Assembly (NCBI GenBank): GCA_903929315.1
Contig: CAIYUC010000211.1
Span: 1 to 64,000, forward strand
DNA from: an uncultured Bacteroidales bacterium
GTDB lineage: Bacteria > Bacteroidota > Bacteroidia > Bacteroidales > FEN-979
Direction: 5' to 3'
Length of the DNA: 64,000 nt
Part shown: positions 27,201 through 35,969 of the stretch, piece after piece
How positions within the stretch are numbered: position 1 is the first letter of the stretch
Layout of the letters: every line of letters begins with the position of its first letter
Position numbers and translations under genes: made by a program
Notes under the pieces: model-generated
Databases searched by the model: none
What the model saw: only the letters and a program-made list of their open reading frames with translations
Told to the model about the DNA's origin: nothing

Positions 27201-28476
27201 ATTCGGCGAAGAATTTCTTGCAGATCAGTCCAACCTTAGTTATTGGAAATCCATTCAGAATGTAGATGATGAAACAATATGGAGGATCAAACTTGTACTG
27301 AAAAGACACCTGGCTGAATACCTGCTGGATCGTCTCTTTGATGAAATGACACGACGCAATGAAAATCCTAAATTAATATTTAAGATTAAGGAGTCAATCC
27401 CCCAAAATGCCATGACAATTGGCTTTGCCCGCCGCTTTGCTACTTATAAAAGAGCTTATCTCCTGTTTAGTAACCCGGGGAGACTTTCAAAAATTGTAAA
27501 CAACGTCGATCGGCCTGTGGTGTTTATATTTGCAGGGAAAGCACATCCTATGGATACTGCAGGACAGGATATGATAAAACGGATCTATGAAATGTCCAAA
27601 ACAGATGAATTTCTCGGGAAGATCTTTTTCCTTGAAAACTATGATATGGAACTGGCTAAATATCTAATCCAGGGGGTGGACATTTGGTTGAATACACCCG
27701 AAAGGAAAATGGAAGCATCCGGCACGAGTGGAGAAAAAGCAGTGTTGAATGGAGTTGTGAATTTCAGTGTATTGGATGGCTGGTGGGCAGAGGGGTATAA
27801 GTCCAAAGCAGGCTGGGCATTACCGGAAAAAACGACATATAAGAGCACCCAAATCCAGGATGATCTTGATGCAGAGACTATATACAGTGTTCTTGAAGAA
27901 GAAATAATCCCATTGTTCTATGAAGTCAATTCAAAAAAAATACCCGTTAAATGGATCTCGTACATTAAAAATACTATCTCAGAGATTGCACCTCGTTATA
28001 CCATGAAAAGGCAGTTGGATGACTATATCAGTCTGTTTTATTCGAAACTTTTTTTACGGTCGACTGAAATGGTGGTCCGAAATTATGAAATGGCCCGTCA
28101 TATAGCATCATGGAAAAGAAATGTCCTCCGGGGTTGGGAAAGCGTTGAAGTGGTTTCTATAAATATACCCGACTCAACACAGAAACCGCTTGACCTCGGG
28201 GAAACATTCAATGCAGAAATTGTTCTTGATATGAATGAACTATCAGGGACGGATGTGGGAATAGAGGTTGTATTTGGTATTAAAGAAAATGACGAAATCG
28301 CTGAACCGGTAAAGGTTTATGAAATGAAACTGAAAAACATAGACAAACATCTTGTTACCTTTACCTGTGATATACCCATTGATCAGCCTGGGGTTTATAA
28401 CTATGTGTTCAGGCTTTTCCCTAAAAATTCTTTATTACCCCATCGGCAGGATTTCAATCTTGTGAAATGGATTTAG
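24226..28476 (+). CDS. Fused glycogen synthase (GT3) and alpha-glucan phosphorylase (GT35)
   Basis: A protein of 1416 aa from the ATG at 24226; a TTG two codons earlier is less likely. Residues 1-545 are a GT3 glycogen synthase: FETSWEVCNKVGGIYTV, QFHEWMTGTGILYL, TTHATVVGRSIAGNG and the donor-site Glu motif YYEPWGYTPLES (about 440). Residues about 590-690 are the DUF3417 N-terminal part of phosphorylase (RIAKNLWWTWNHEG). GT35 phosphorylase follows with AYFSMEYGLHD, FSGGLGMLAGDYLK, NEGHSAFIG and PLP-Lys in EASGTSGEKAVLNG (about 1170). The last 110 residues form a beta-rich end. Synthesis and phosphorolysis of the same polymer thus sit in one chain. Both halves keep their key motifs. It is the last gene of the glucan operon. 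Confidence 0.93.
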   Translation: MQSESALLKPDYLFETSWEVCNKVGGIYTVISTKALTLVNEFNDNYILIGPDVWKETHQNPEFLEDKFLYKAWRQKAESEGLRIKIGRWNSVFKPVVILVDFTPYFSEKDKIFAWLWETYKLDSLTGGWDYIEPALFGYAAGKIIESFYNFNISFHDKIVAQFHEWMTGTGILYLKNKVPQIGTVFTTHATVVGRSIAGNGLPLYKDMKFFNAEKIAEQFGIMAKQSLERLSAEECDSFTTVSQITNTECSQFLGKEASVITPNGFEDTFVPEKEKYYEKRAQAQQKLFQVAEGLMNQHLPRNSILIINSGRYEFKNKGIDIFVDVLGTLNKQPQLDRQIIAFITIPAYQTGPRLEILDRMQKADFSTQVTDQFLTHGLHEPENDPILRRIHQNNLHNLPEDKVKVVFVPAYLNGSDGIFNLNYYDFLIGFDGSIFPSYYEPWGYTPLESMAFHIPTITTSLSGFGQWIKTLSPGENNCITIVPRDDDNHDFVVNEIVSKVLLDSGKPESEIQKMRSDACKISHAALWAKLITFYFEAFSFALEKVSSRIDLFKNKQPQFHMITVKSVTETKPEWKKVLVKPKVPSNLEGLLRIAKNLWWTWNHEGSELFEMINKGRWKEQKFNPIALIESLTYQDLQKLSTNQKFLDKLHAVTILFDGYMSKVTEKDKKMVAYFSMEYGLHDTIKIFSGGLGMLAGDYLKQASDSNFNVIAIGLLYRYGYFQQRISITGEQIASYTPQKFAHLPIEAVRDKDNNWLKIFFALPGRTMYAKIWRADVGRIPLYLFDTDIEENIETDRVITHQLYGGDSENRLRQEILLGIGGIRLLNLLDIKPDIYHSNEGHSAFIGIERLSILIQKDKLTFSQALEVVRSSTLFTTHTPVPAGHDTFTEDLLRKYLSHYPDRLNIKWEQFINLGRMTENDPDEKFSMSVLAAKLSQEINAVSRIHCEVTRQMFAKLYQGYYPHELHIGYVTNGVHYPTWTALQWQQLYLKQFGEEFLADQSNLSYWKSIQNVDDETIWRIKLVLKRHLAEYLLDRLFDEMTRRNENPKLIFKIKESIPQNAMTIGFARRFATYKRAYLLFSNPGRLSKIVNNVDRPVVFIFAGKAHPMDTAGQDMIKRIYEMSKTDEFLGKIFFLENYDMELAKYLIQGVDIWLNTPERKMEASGTSGEKAVLNGVVNFSVLDGWWAEGYKSKAGWALPEKTTYKSTQIQDDLDAETIYSVLEEEIIPLFYEVNSKKIPVKWISYIKNTISEIAPRYTMKRQLDDYISLFYSKLFLRSTEMVVRNYEMARHIASWKRNVLRGWESVEVVSINIPDSTQKPLDLGETFNAEIVLDMNELSGTDVGIEVVFGIKENDEIAEPVKVYEMKLKNIDKHLVTFTCDIPIDQPGVYNYVFRLFPKNSLLPHRQDFNLVKWI

Positions 28477-28540
28477 TTATCTCAAACCAACACTGGACCG
28501 TCAATTCTGGCACCGGGTCTGGTTGTTCTTTAAAAGTTCC

Positions 28541-28548
28541 TATCTTTG
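28541..28548 (+). promoter_or_regulatory. -7 box upstream of fabG
   Basis: TATCTTTG is an exact TAnnTTTG match 21 bases before the ATG at 28570. A TTG at 28523 is only 15 bases away, so the -33 part is poor. Confidence 0.45.
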
Positions 28549-28569
28549 GGGGAATTTAATCATGCACAC

Positions 28570-29316
28570 ATGAAACTTCTGGAAGGAAAAACTACAATTA
28601 TTACCGGAGCTAACAAAGGGATAGGTAAAGGTATTGCACTGAAGTTTGCAGAACATGGCTCGAATGTTGCATTTTCTGATTTAGCTTATAATGAAGATTC
28701 TAAAAGACTGGAAAACGAACTGGAATCTTTTGGTGTCAAAGCCAAAGGTTATGCATCTGATGCGAGCTCATCTAGCGAAAGTGAGAAGCTTATCAATGAT
28801 ATAATCAGTGATTTTGCAGTCATTGATATCCTGGTAAATAATGCAGGTATAACACGTGATATGTTGCTTCTCCGCATGACTGAGAACGATTGGGATATGG
28901 TGATCAATGTGAATCTCAAATCTGTGTTTAATCTTACAAAAGCTATTCAACGATATATGATTAAGCAGCGGTTTGGCGTTATAATAAATATGAGTTCAGT
29001 TGTAGGGATAGAAGGAAATGGCGGACAGTCGAATTATGCAGCATCGAAAGCCGGAATTATCGGGTTTACTAAATCGGTTGCCCAGGAACTCGGATCACGT
29101 AACATTCGTTGTAATGCCATAGCTCCAGGGTTCATCGATACGGAGATGACAGCAAAACTTTCTCAGGAAATCAGGGAAAACTGGACAAACGATGTTCCGT
29201 TAAAAAGACCCGGTACACCAGAGGATGTCGCCAATGTTGCACTTTTTCTTGCTTCTGACTTGTCCTCTTATGTGAACGGACAGGTCATCAGTGTTTGTGG
29301 CGGTTTACACACTTAG
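28570..29316 (+). CDS. fabG: 3-oxoacyl-ACP reductase
   Basis: An NADPH-dependent reductase of fatty acid synthesis, 248 aa from the ATG at 28570. The longer frame from TTG 28546 would overlap the -7 box and is less likely. Motifs are TGANKGIGKGIALKFAEHG (cofactor), NNAGITRDMLLLRM, catalytic Ser in NMSSVVG, YAASKAG and APGFIDTEMT. The NAGITRD(x)LL and APGFI(D/E)T blocks are specific to FabG within the SDR family. It reduces 3-oxoacyl-ACP to 3-hydroxyacyl-ACP in the cytoplasm. No other fab gene is adjacent, so FabG-like function with another acyl carrier cannot be excluded. Confidence 0.88.
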   Translation: MKLLEGKTTIITGANKGIGKGIALKFAEHGSNVAFSDLAYNEDSKRLENELESFGVKAKGYASDASSSSESEKLINDIISDFAVIDILVNNAGITRDMLLLRMTENDWDMVINVNLKSVFNLTKAIQRYMIKQRFGVIINMSSVVGIEGNGGQSNYAASKAGIIGFTKSVAQELGSRNIRCNAIAPGFIDTEMTAKLSQEIRENWTNDVPLKRPGTPEDVANVALFLASDLSSYVNGQVISVCGGLHT

Positions 29317-31406
29317 TAATTACAATCGGTTTGGATCTTATTGTTGAATACCCTTCATGGTTTATCCTTTTCTGCCTTCTCCTCGGAGCAGGAGGTGCAT
29401 TTTTTCTTTATTTCAAAACAAAAAGGAATGACCTGAAACCCTGGATCCTGAAGCTGATGGTCGTTTTGAGGTTCCTCAGCATTACTATCATCTCCTTTTT
29501 GCTTCTCTCTCCGTTGATAAAAAAAATAACCGAAACAACTGAAAAGTCAATTATAATCATTGCACAGGATAATTCACTTTCTGTTACATCAGGAAAAGAT
29601 TCATCTTTTTACCGGAAGGACTATCGTTCAAAACTAATGGGTCTTGCAGATGAGTTGAAAAAAAAACAGGATGTTGCCTTTTTTTCTTTCGGAGAAAAAG
29701 TTTCAAATACACTATTAACAGGCTTTTCTGAAAGACAAACGGATATTTCCGAATTACTCGATGAATTGAACAGCCGGTATTCAAACAGGAACGTAGGAGC
29801 AATAATTCTTGCAAGCGACGGTATCTATAACCAGGGCTCAAATCCTTATTATACTGCACAAAAATTAAAGTGCCCCATATATACCATTGCTTTAGGGGAT
29901 ACGATTTATAATAAGGATATTATCCTTAAAAAAATCATCTATAATCATACTGTATTTATGGGAGATAAATTTCCTGTGGAGATCAATATAGAAGCGGATA
30001 AATGTGCAGGTGAATCAACCGATGTAGTGGTTAAGAAAGGAGACCAGGTCTTATTCACCCGGAAAATTTTATTTCCTTCCGGGAAGTCCGTGCAGAAGGT
30101 AAATATTCTCCTTGAAGCCCGGGAAAAGGGAATGCAGCGGTATACTATAATGGTTACTCCGGTAAATGGAGAAGTAAGCAAAGTCAACAACCAGCAGGAT
30201 ATATTTGTTGAAGTTTCCGAGGTTCGTCAGAAAATCGCTATCCTTTACCAGGCACCGCATCCTGACATTGCTGCGATAAGATCGGCACTGGAAAGTTCGT
30301 TAAAATTTGATGTTGAAGAACATAAATTTGATGATTTCAATCAGCATCCTGATAAATATGACCTGATCATCCTTTATCAGCTACCCTCACAACCAGAAAT
30401 ATCAAACCTGGCTAATTTGATAAAATCACATACTTCACTGCTTTATTGCATCGGGAGCGAAACAGATATGAATGCCTTTAATGATCTGAAAACAGGATTA
30501 GAGATCCATTCTTCAAAAATAACCTTTATTGAATCGTTACCTCAATGGAATGAATCGTTTTCACTTTTTACAATAGACAAGAGCTTGTTGAAGGTGATCA
30601 AAGAGTTCCCTCCTTTATCAACTCCCTTCGGAATTTTCCAGTTTTCTCCTGTTTCTGACATTTTATTTTATCAGAACATCGGGACGGTTCAATCTAAAAT
30701 ACCATTGATCTTGTTTTTTCAGAATTCCGGTCAAAAGATTGGGATTGTAGCCGGGGAGAATTTATGGAAATGGCGGTTATCCGATTATCAGCAAAAGGGT
30801 AATCATGATATATTTAATGAGATGATGAATAAAATCGCACAATATTTATCCGTCAAAGCCGATAAAAGTTTCTTTCGGGTAAAGTGCAATGATAAATTCC
30901 TGGAAAATGAACCTGTTGAATTTGAAGCCGAGGTTTATAACGAAAGCTATGAACTCATCAATCAACCTGATGTTAACCTTATCATCACTGATGAGAACAA
31001 TAAATCTTATCCGTTTGTTTTTGGAAAGACAGATAAAGCCTACTACCTGAACTCGGGCAATTTCCCGGTTGGCACCTATAAATACCAGGCTACGGTGAAG
31101 GTTGGCAATAATCTTTACCAGAAGAGAGAGGAGTTCGTTATAACTCCATTGAACCTTGAAATGATGAATACAACAGCTGATTTTAATCTTCTTTACAGGC
31201 TCGCCCGATCGCATGACGGAGACATGGTATACCCGCGAAACATGGATCATCTTGCCAAAATGATCAATGACCGTGAAGATATGAAATCTGTTTCCTTTAC
31301 CCAGAAACGATATGCTGATCTGGTTGGGAATCTATGGGTATTCCTTTTGATTTTAGTATTGATCTCAGCAGAATGGTTTATCCGTAAACGTAGTGGAATA
31401 ACTTAA
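29295..31406 (+). CDS. Membrane protein with vWA-like domain
   Basis: A 703-aa uncharacterised membrane protein. Two transmembrane segments lie near the N-terminus (WFILFCLLLGAGGAFFLYF and FLSITIISFLLLSPL) and one at the C-terminus (LWVFLLILVLISAEWFI). A soluble region between them begins like a von Willebrand A domain: IIAQDNSLSV holds a DxSxS metal-site motif, with ILASDGIYNQG as the second part. Beta-sandwich-like stretches follow. The overall plan resembles Bat-type and similar uncharacterised Bacteroidota proteins. The GTG start overlaps fabG by 22 bp; TTG at 29331 (LDLIVEYPSWF) fits the expected N-terminus better. No ATG is available. Function unknown. Confidence 0.75.
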   Translation: MWRFTHLVITIGLDLIVEYPSWFILFCLLLGAGGAFFLYFKTKRNDLKPWILKLMVVLRFLSITIISFLLLSPLIKKITETTEKSIIIIAQDNSLSVTSGKDSSFYRKDYRSKLMGLADELKKKQDVAFFSFGEKVSNTLLTGFSERQTDISELLDELNSRYSNRNVGAIILASDGIYNQGSNPYYTAQKLKCPIYTIALGDTIYNKDIILKKIIYNHTVFMGDKFPVEINIEADKCAGESTDVVVKKGDQVLFTRKILFPSGKSVQKVNILLEAREKGMQRYTIMVTPVNGEVSKVNNQQDIFVEVSEVRQKIAILYQAPHPDIAAIRSALESSLKFDVEEHKFDDFNQHPDKYDLIILYQLPSQPEISNLANLIKSHTSLLYCIGSETDMNAFNDLKTGLEIHSSKITFIESLPQWNESFSLFTIDKSLLKVIKEFPPLSTPFGIFQFSPVSDILFYQNIGTVQSKIPLILFFQNSGQKIGIVAGENLWKWRLSDYQQKGNHDIFNEMMNKIAQYLSVKADKSFFRVKCNDKFLENEPVEFEAEVYNESYELINQPDVNLIITDENNKSYPFVFGKTDKAYYLNSGNFPVGTYKYQATVKVGNNLYQKREEFVITPLNLEMMNTTADFNLLYRLARSHDGDMVYPRNMDHLAKMINDREDMKSVSFTQKRYADLVGNLWVFLLILVLISAEWFIRKRSGIT

Positions 31407-31420
31407 TTGAGCAAAACTCA

Positions 31421-32692
31421 ATGTCTTCAACTTTCTTATATATTATTCTTGCCATCCTTGTCTTTGAGTATATTCTTGAAAGGATACTGGCTTATTTGAA
31501 TTCAACATACTGGAGCGACCATCTTCCCAAAGAACTCATCGGTATCTATGACGAAGAAAAGTACAAAAAATCTATGGCCTATGAGAAGCAAAAGCAGAAA
31601 TTCGGGTTGGTGGTCAACACGCTGACTTTCCTTGCTATGTTGGTGGTGCTTACTCTGGGCGGGTTTGGATGGTTGGATCATTTCATCAGGAATTATACGG
31701 AAAATCCGTTCCTGATGGCTCTTTTATTTTTTGGTATGCTGGGGTTGGTCTCATCGATCCTTTCCATACCTTTTGAGCTCTACCATGTATTTGTTCTTGA
31801 AGAGAAATTCGGCTTCAATCGTACGACACCGAAAACCTTCATTCTTGATAAAATCAAAGGATTAGTCATTGGGGCAATCATTGGTGGTGGTTTACTTTTA
31901 TTGATCATCTATATTTATTTATCGACAGGAAATTATTTTTGGATCATAGCATGGGTTGTTATTGCTTGTTTTATGATCTTTATGACAATGTTTTATTCTA
32001 ACCTGATTGTACCTTTATTTAATAAGCAGAAGCCCCTGGAGCCAGGAACACTGCGGGTTGCGATCGAAGCTTTTGCAATAAAGGTTGGATTTAAGCTGAA
32101 AAATATTTATGTTATCGACGGATCCAAACGCTCCAAAAGAGCAAATGCATACTTTACCGGTTTGGGGATGAAAAAAAGGATCGTCCTGTATGATACACTG
32201 ATCACCGATCATACCACCGAGGAATTAGTAGCCGTATTGGCACATGAGATCGGACATTACAAGAAAAAACACACAACCTTATCCATAATTCTTTCACTAT
32301 TGCAGACAGGTTTGATGCTTTTCATCCTGTCACTTTTCATCAGAAGAGAAAGTCCGCTTTCTCAAATGCTTTGTCAATCCCTGAGCGGCTTTGCAGGTAT
32401 AGGAATTAAACAAAGCTTTCATATGGGGATCCTCGCATTTGGACTTTTATATTCTCCACTCTCATTAATCCTGGGAATATTGTTAAACATGCTTTCCAGG
32501 GCCAATGAATACCAAGCCGACCGTTATGCAGGGCTTAAATACAATCCGGAATCATTGCAGAATGCACTGAAAAAGTTATCCGTGAATAATCTCAGCAATC
32601 TCAGGCCTCATCCTGTTTATGTGTTCTTTTATTATTCGCATCCCTCTTTATTACAACGCCTTTCTGCGCTGGAAAAGTTAAAGGAACAGTAA
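31421..32692 (+). CDS. M48 family (Ste24-like) membrane metalloprotease
   Basis: An integral-membrane zinc endopeptidase of 423 aa. Several transmembrane segments surround an active site VLAHEIGHYKKKH (HExxH, about residue 274), with the third ligand Glu in NEYQADRYAG. The N-terminal region YWSDHLPKELIGIYDEEKYKKSMAYEK is typical of the CAAX-protease-1/Ste24 subgroup, not of HtpX. In bacteria such enzymes are linked to membrane protein quality control; prenylated substrates are not expected. It starts 14 bp after the vWA-like gene and is the last gene before a terminator. Confidence 0.92.
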   Translation: MSSTFLYIILAILVFEYILERILAYLNSTYWSDHLPKELIGIYDEEKYKKSMAYEKQKQKFGLVVNTLTFLAMLVVLTLGGFGWLDHFIRNYTENPFLMALLFFGMLGLVSSILSIPFELYHVFVLEEKFGFNRTTPKTFILDKIKGLVIGAIIGGGLLLLIIYIYLSTGNYFWIIAWVVIACFMIFMTMFYSNLIVPLFNKQKPLEPGTLRVAIEAFAIKVGFKLKNIYVIDGSKRSKRANAYFTGLGMKKRIVLYDTLITDHTTEELVAVLAHEIGHYKKKHTTLSIILSLLQTGLMLFILSLFIRRESPLSQMLCQSLSGFAGIGIKQSFHMGILAFGLLYSPLSLILGILLNMLSRANEYQADRYAGLKYNPESLQNALKKLSVNNLSNLRPHPVYVFFYYSHPSLLQRLSALEKLKEQ

Positions 32693-32710
32693 TCTCGATT
32701 TATGTGTTAA

Positions 32711-32738
32711 TAAAAAAGCCGGGCATTGCTGCCCGGCT
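32711..32738 (-). terminator. Rho-independent terminator
   Basis: A perfect 8-bp stem AGCCGGGC/GCCCGGCT (32717-32738) with a 6-base loop is followed on the minus strand by TTTTTTA (32711-32716). It lies 26 bp beyond the stop of the 144-aa gene. It may also slow plus-strand transcription coming from the M48 gene. Confidence 0.85.
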
Positions 32739-32763
32739 GTTCAACCAACCTCATCTATCCATG

Positions 32764-33198
32764 TTAATCTTTTTCTGAAGGTATTGGATAAAGATTAAAT
32801 TGATAGATTTTGCCTTCTACAAATGGACCTGGTTTTGAATCCGGGTAAGGATAGAGCTTAAAGAGTTGCCAACCACCTTCTGATGGTAATACCAGACGAG
32901 CTACCGTGGCGCTGATTATTGAATTTAAGCGTCTGATGTCGGTAAAATAATAGACCCCGGTGCCCAACGAGAACATTTGTGCGGGTGCAACCATACGTCC
33001 GATTTCATCTGTCATTATTACATAAAGCTTCGGTAGAGGCAAACCTAAATTGGAAGCCGGATGAATATTTACCTGATATTGAATACGACCAGGTACCTGT
33101 GATTTGCTTTGGGGGTTATTTGATTTGGAATAAACTGCATTTACCCCAATGATGATCAGTGCAAGACTGAGAACGGTGACGATTATTAGTGTTTTCAT
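32764..33198 (-). CDS. Small exported protein of unknown function
   Basis: A 144-aa protein with an N-terminal signal peptide or anchor (MKTLIIVTVLSLALIIIGVNAVYS) and a short beta-rich body containing NIHPASNLGLPLPKLYVIMTD, GVYYFTDIRR and GGWQLFKLYPYPDSKPGPFVEG. No family recognised. It is monocistronic, with a strong terminator right behind it, and convergent with the M48 protease gene. Frame and terminator make it a real gene. Confidence 0.65.
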   Translation of the reverse strand: MKTLIIVTVLSLALIIIGVNAVYSKSNNPQSKSQVPGRIQYQVNIHPASNLGLPLPKLYVIMTDEIGRMVAPAQMFSLGTGVYYFTDIRRLNSIISATVARLVLPSEGGWQLFKLYPYPDSKPGPFVEGKIYQFNLYPIPSEKD

Positions 33199-33431
33199 GT
33201 TTTTTTGTTTTAAAGGTTAATACTTTTTTTCATGATGTAAAGGTATTATCGCCAAGTGGACGGGATCAAGAGAGAAAACACCTGATATTACTGTGGTTTT
33301 AGACGCTTTTTCAGAATATATATTTACTTTTATAAAGGATATGTATTTGCGTATTTTTTATGCGTAGTTTTGCATAATGGGAGTTGAAATTGACCTGATA
33401 TGTAAATAACAGGTTCATTTATAATTTGTAT

Positions 33432-33439
33432 TATATTTG
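33432..33439 (+). promoter_or_regulatory. -7 box upstream of the stress-protein pair
   Basis: TATATTTG, an exact Bacteroidota -7 match, is 41 bases before the ATG at 33481. No TTG is seen at the right distance. The 230 bases before it, back to 33199, are AT-rich and otherwise featureless. Confidence 0.5.
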
Positions 33440-33480
33440 CTTTGTTCTATTCCTACCGTGCGTGTTTTACTGAAACGAAG

Positions 33481-34287
33481 ATGAAAAAGAAAATAGTCGT
33501 TCCAACCGATTTGACAAAAACGGCAGATCAAGCGATCAGACAGGCTACAGTCATTGCACTGAAAGCTCGGGCAAAGCTGGTACTGTTGCATATTCTGGAT
33601 AATAAATCTCCCTCTGCAATCGAAGTAGAAAAAACGTTGAATCTACAAGTAAACACCATCATGGAACAAACCGGTCTGGAGTGTGAGATCATCCTGAAAG
33701 AAGGGTCGGTTTTTGATGTAATCCCTTATGTAGCCCGTGAAAAAGACTACGATCTGATGGTGATCGGCACTCACGGCATCAAAGGTATCAGGCAGATGCT
33801 GATAGGCGCAGATATTCTTAAACTCGTTGCAAAAGTCTCCATACCGGTTCTGGTCGTTCAGGAAAAAGCTGCCCTGGTTGAAGACTTCAAGAGAGTCATT
33901 CTTCCTGTCAGCAGCCATGAGGCATTCATTCCAGCAATTGAAGCATTGCTATTCTTTGCCGGAATATATAATTTAGAAGTTCATCTTTATTCCATCTATA
34001 AAGCAGGCTTTGAATGGCCAAAACAATTATTATTGAATATTGATGAAACCATTAAACGGTTTGAATCAAAGGGTGTTCAATTCAAAAGAATAAAGGAAGA
34101 TCAGAACAGTTACTCCATGGGGTATGCAAAACAGACATTAAAATATGCGGAATCCGTTGATGCGGATTGTATCTGTGTCATGTCAGTCCCGTCGAAGGAA
34201 TATTACTATTTTGCACAATCCGATAAGGAAACATTATTGCTGAATGAATCTAACATACCTATACTCTGTACAGGGGGTGGGTATTAA
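33481..34287 (+). CDS. Universal stress protein, two UspA domains
   Basis: A cytoplasmic protein of 268 aa from ATG 33481 (KKKIVVPTDLTKTADQAIRQA); an upstream in-frame ATG at 33442 would begin inside the promoter region. The first UspA domain (residues 1-140) has VLLHILDNK, and the nucleotide-loop type motif GTHGIKGIRQMLIGAD followed by VLVVQ. The second domain (about 145-268) is degenerate and keeps only the fold pattern (VILPVSSHE, CICVMSVPSK, IPILCTG). UspA proteins help in starvation and stress survival and may bind ATP. A second two-domain Usp follows 8 bp later. Confidence 0.88.
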   Translation: MKKKIVVPTDLTKTADQAIRQATVIALKARAKLVLLHILDNKSPSAIEVEKTLNLQVNTIMEQTGLECEIILKEGSVFDVIPYVAREKDYDLMVIGTHGIKGIRQMLIGADILKLVAKVSIPVLVVQEKAALVEDFKRVILPVSSHEAFIPAIEALLFFAGIYNLEVHLYSIYKAGFEWPKQLLLNIDETIKRFESKGVQFKRIKEDQNSYSMGYAKQTLKYAESVDADCICVMSVPSKEYYYFAQSDKETLLLNESNIPILCTGGGY

Positions 34288-34294
34288 AATAATA

Positions 34295-35182
34295 ATGATT
34301 ACTATGGAAACAAAGCACAAGAAAGAAGTAAAGTATAACAGTATTATACTCATTCCTACTGATTTTTCAGAGAATTGTGAGAATGCGGTCAGTCATGGAG
34401 TTGAGTTGGCCCGATTCCTTCATTACAATGTTTGCATTCTGCATGTCATTGATAAACAAGCCGAAAGTACAATAAAAAAAGATGAGCCCGCGTTGGATGT
34501 CGTCAAACAAAAGCTGCAAAAGAACAAAGAGGAATATGAGAAAAAGTTTAATGTGAATATAGAAACCCTTATCAGATACGGTAATATTCTGAAAGTTATC
34601 GATAAAGTAGCTGTTGAGCTGAAAGCCAATCTGATGCTCCTGGGAACACCTGGGAAACAAGGGCTTCAGCATTTACTTGGAAGCCATGCCCTGAAGGTCG
34701 TTCTTGATTCACCCTGTCCGGTTGTCGTAGTACAAAAACGTTCATTCGACAATGGGTACAAGAACATCGTTTTACCGGTAAGTAATGAACTTGAATCACG
34801 ACAGGCAATCGAATGGGTAATGCTGATGAGCAGACTTTTTAATTCAAGGATACTTCTCTACCAATCGCTGGAATCGGATCCTGCATTGATCAGCCGCCTG
34901 AAAATCATCATCCAGCAGATCAGTAAAGTTTTGAACGATGAAAAGGTTCCACACACCGTTAAAGTTGCCGAGAAACCGAAAGATTTTGCAGCCCAGGTTA
35001 TATCTTATGCTGTCGCGAATAAATCGGATATGATCATGATTATTACCATGTCGGGAGCCGAGGTGCCGGGTTTCATTTTCTCAGTCTGGGATGAACGCAT
35101 GATGTTCAATGAAGCCCAAATACCGGTAATGTGTATCAATCCTATTGAACTGGGAGAATATTATTACGACTGGATGGGATGA
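34295..35182 (+). CDS. Universal stress protein, two UspA domains
   Basis: A protein of 296 aa from ATG 34295; ATG 34304 is equally possible. Domain one has SIILIPTDFSENCENAV, VCILHVIDK and GTPGKQGLQHLLGSHALKVV, then VVVVQK. Domain two has NIVLPVSNELESRQAIEWV and ends at IPVMCINPIE. The second nucleotide loop is lost, as in the upstream paralogue. The two genes form a bicistron and probably arose by duplication. They may form a hetero-oligomer. No regulatory gene is adjacent to suggest the stress involved. Confidence 0.87.
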   Translation: MITMETKHKKEVKYNSIILIPTDFSENCENAVSHGVELARFLHYNVCILHVIDKQAESTIKKDEPALDVVKQKLQKNKEEYEKKFNVNIETLIRYGNILKVIDKVAVELKANLMLLGTPGKQGLQHLLGSHALKVVLDSPCPVVVVQKRSFDNGYKNIVLPVSNELESRQAIEWVMLMSRLFNSRILLYQSLESDPALISRLKIIIQQISKVLNDEKVPHTVKVAEKPKDFAAQVISYAVANKSDMIMIITMSGAEVPGFIFSVWDERMMFNEAQIPVMCINPIELGEYYYDWMG

Positions 35183-35226
35183 TACCTAACTAAAAATTGG
35201 TGTTTGCTAAAAATCCCCGATTGATT

Positions 35227-35865
35227 TTATTTCGGCCCTTTGGTTTTGTTACAATCGCAATTGGGTGGACATGGTTCCACAGAAAAAGTATTTTGGGTTG
35301 TTGATTTGATATCGTTACCAATTTGATCAACACCACATACAACAATGCATTCAGTACCATTAGAAGTATTACCGGGAGTCAACCTGAATCCCGACACTGG
35401 CGTTTTAAGGTTAGAAGCAGTTTGTATTTTTTTCATAGCATTATATTGATCCATAGTCAGATAAATTATTACAAAATTCGGTTGACATGTTCCCATATCG
35501 GTGGTTTTGGATGTGTTTGGAATTACGGAACCATTGGTATCAATTCCGTCGATCAAAATGAAATAATTATTCTTCGTCTTAGAACCCACAGTCAACCTGA
35601 ATGCATCCACCGGCGTGGGAAGGTGTTGAGTACTTAGAATTTTTGTCATCGTATCATATTGACTCTTAAATATAGTCATTCTCCAGAAATGACCAGGGGA
35701 GGGAGGAGGCTTGAGCTTCCCATTGAAATAGATTTGTTTCTCTTTGGCTATATTTTTTTTAGGTACTGCCTGGGTATTTTGCCCTTTTAATCCTATCACT
35801 CCAACTCCGACTATTAAGCCAATTACAAGAGCTGTTACGAACAAAATAAAATTATTATTTTTCAT
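35227..35865 (-). CDS. Exported protein with two internal repeats, unknown function
   Basis: A 212-aa protein with an N-terminal membrane anchor or signal (FILFVTALVIGLIVGVGVIGL). Two similar units follow. One has YDTMTKILSTQHLPTPVDAFRLTVG. The other has YNAMKKIQTASNLKTPVSGFRLTPG. Each is followed by a strand ending in GIDTNG or GVDQIG. The tail is short and Cys-rich (CPPNCDC). No family recognised; the repeat shows ancestral duplication. It is convergent with the stress-protein operon and divergent from the cyclase gene. Confidence 0.6.
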   Translation of the reverse strand: MKNNNFILFVTALVIGLIVGVGVIGLKGQNTQAVPKKNIAKEKQIYFNGKLKPPPSPGHFWRMTIFKSQYDTMTKILSTQHLPTPVDAFRLTVGSKTKNNYFILIDGIDTNGSVIPNTSKTTDMGTCQPNFVIIYLTMDQYNAMKKIQTASNLKTPVSGFRLTPGNTSNGTECIVVCGVDQIGNDIKSTTQNTFSVEPCPPNCDCNKTKGPK

Positions 35866-35969
35866 AGTGTGTAAATTTTAGTTGTTTCGATAATTTTATA
35901 TATTTTCGCTATAAATATAAAGACTTTTTTGTAAATGACAATTTCTGTGTAAAATTTTATCCTATTCTT

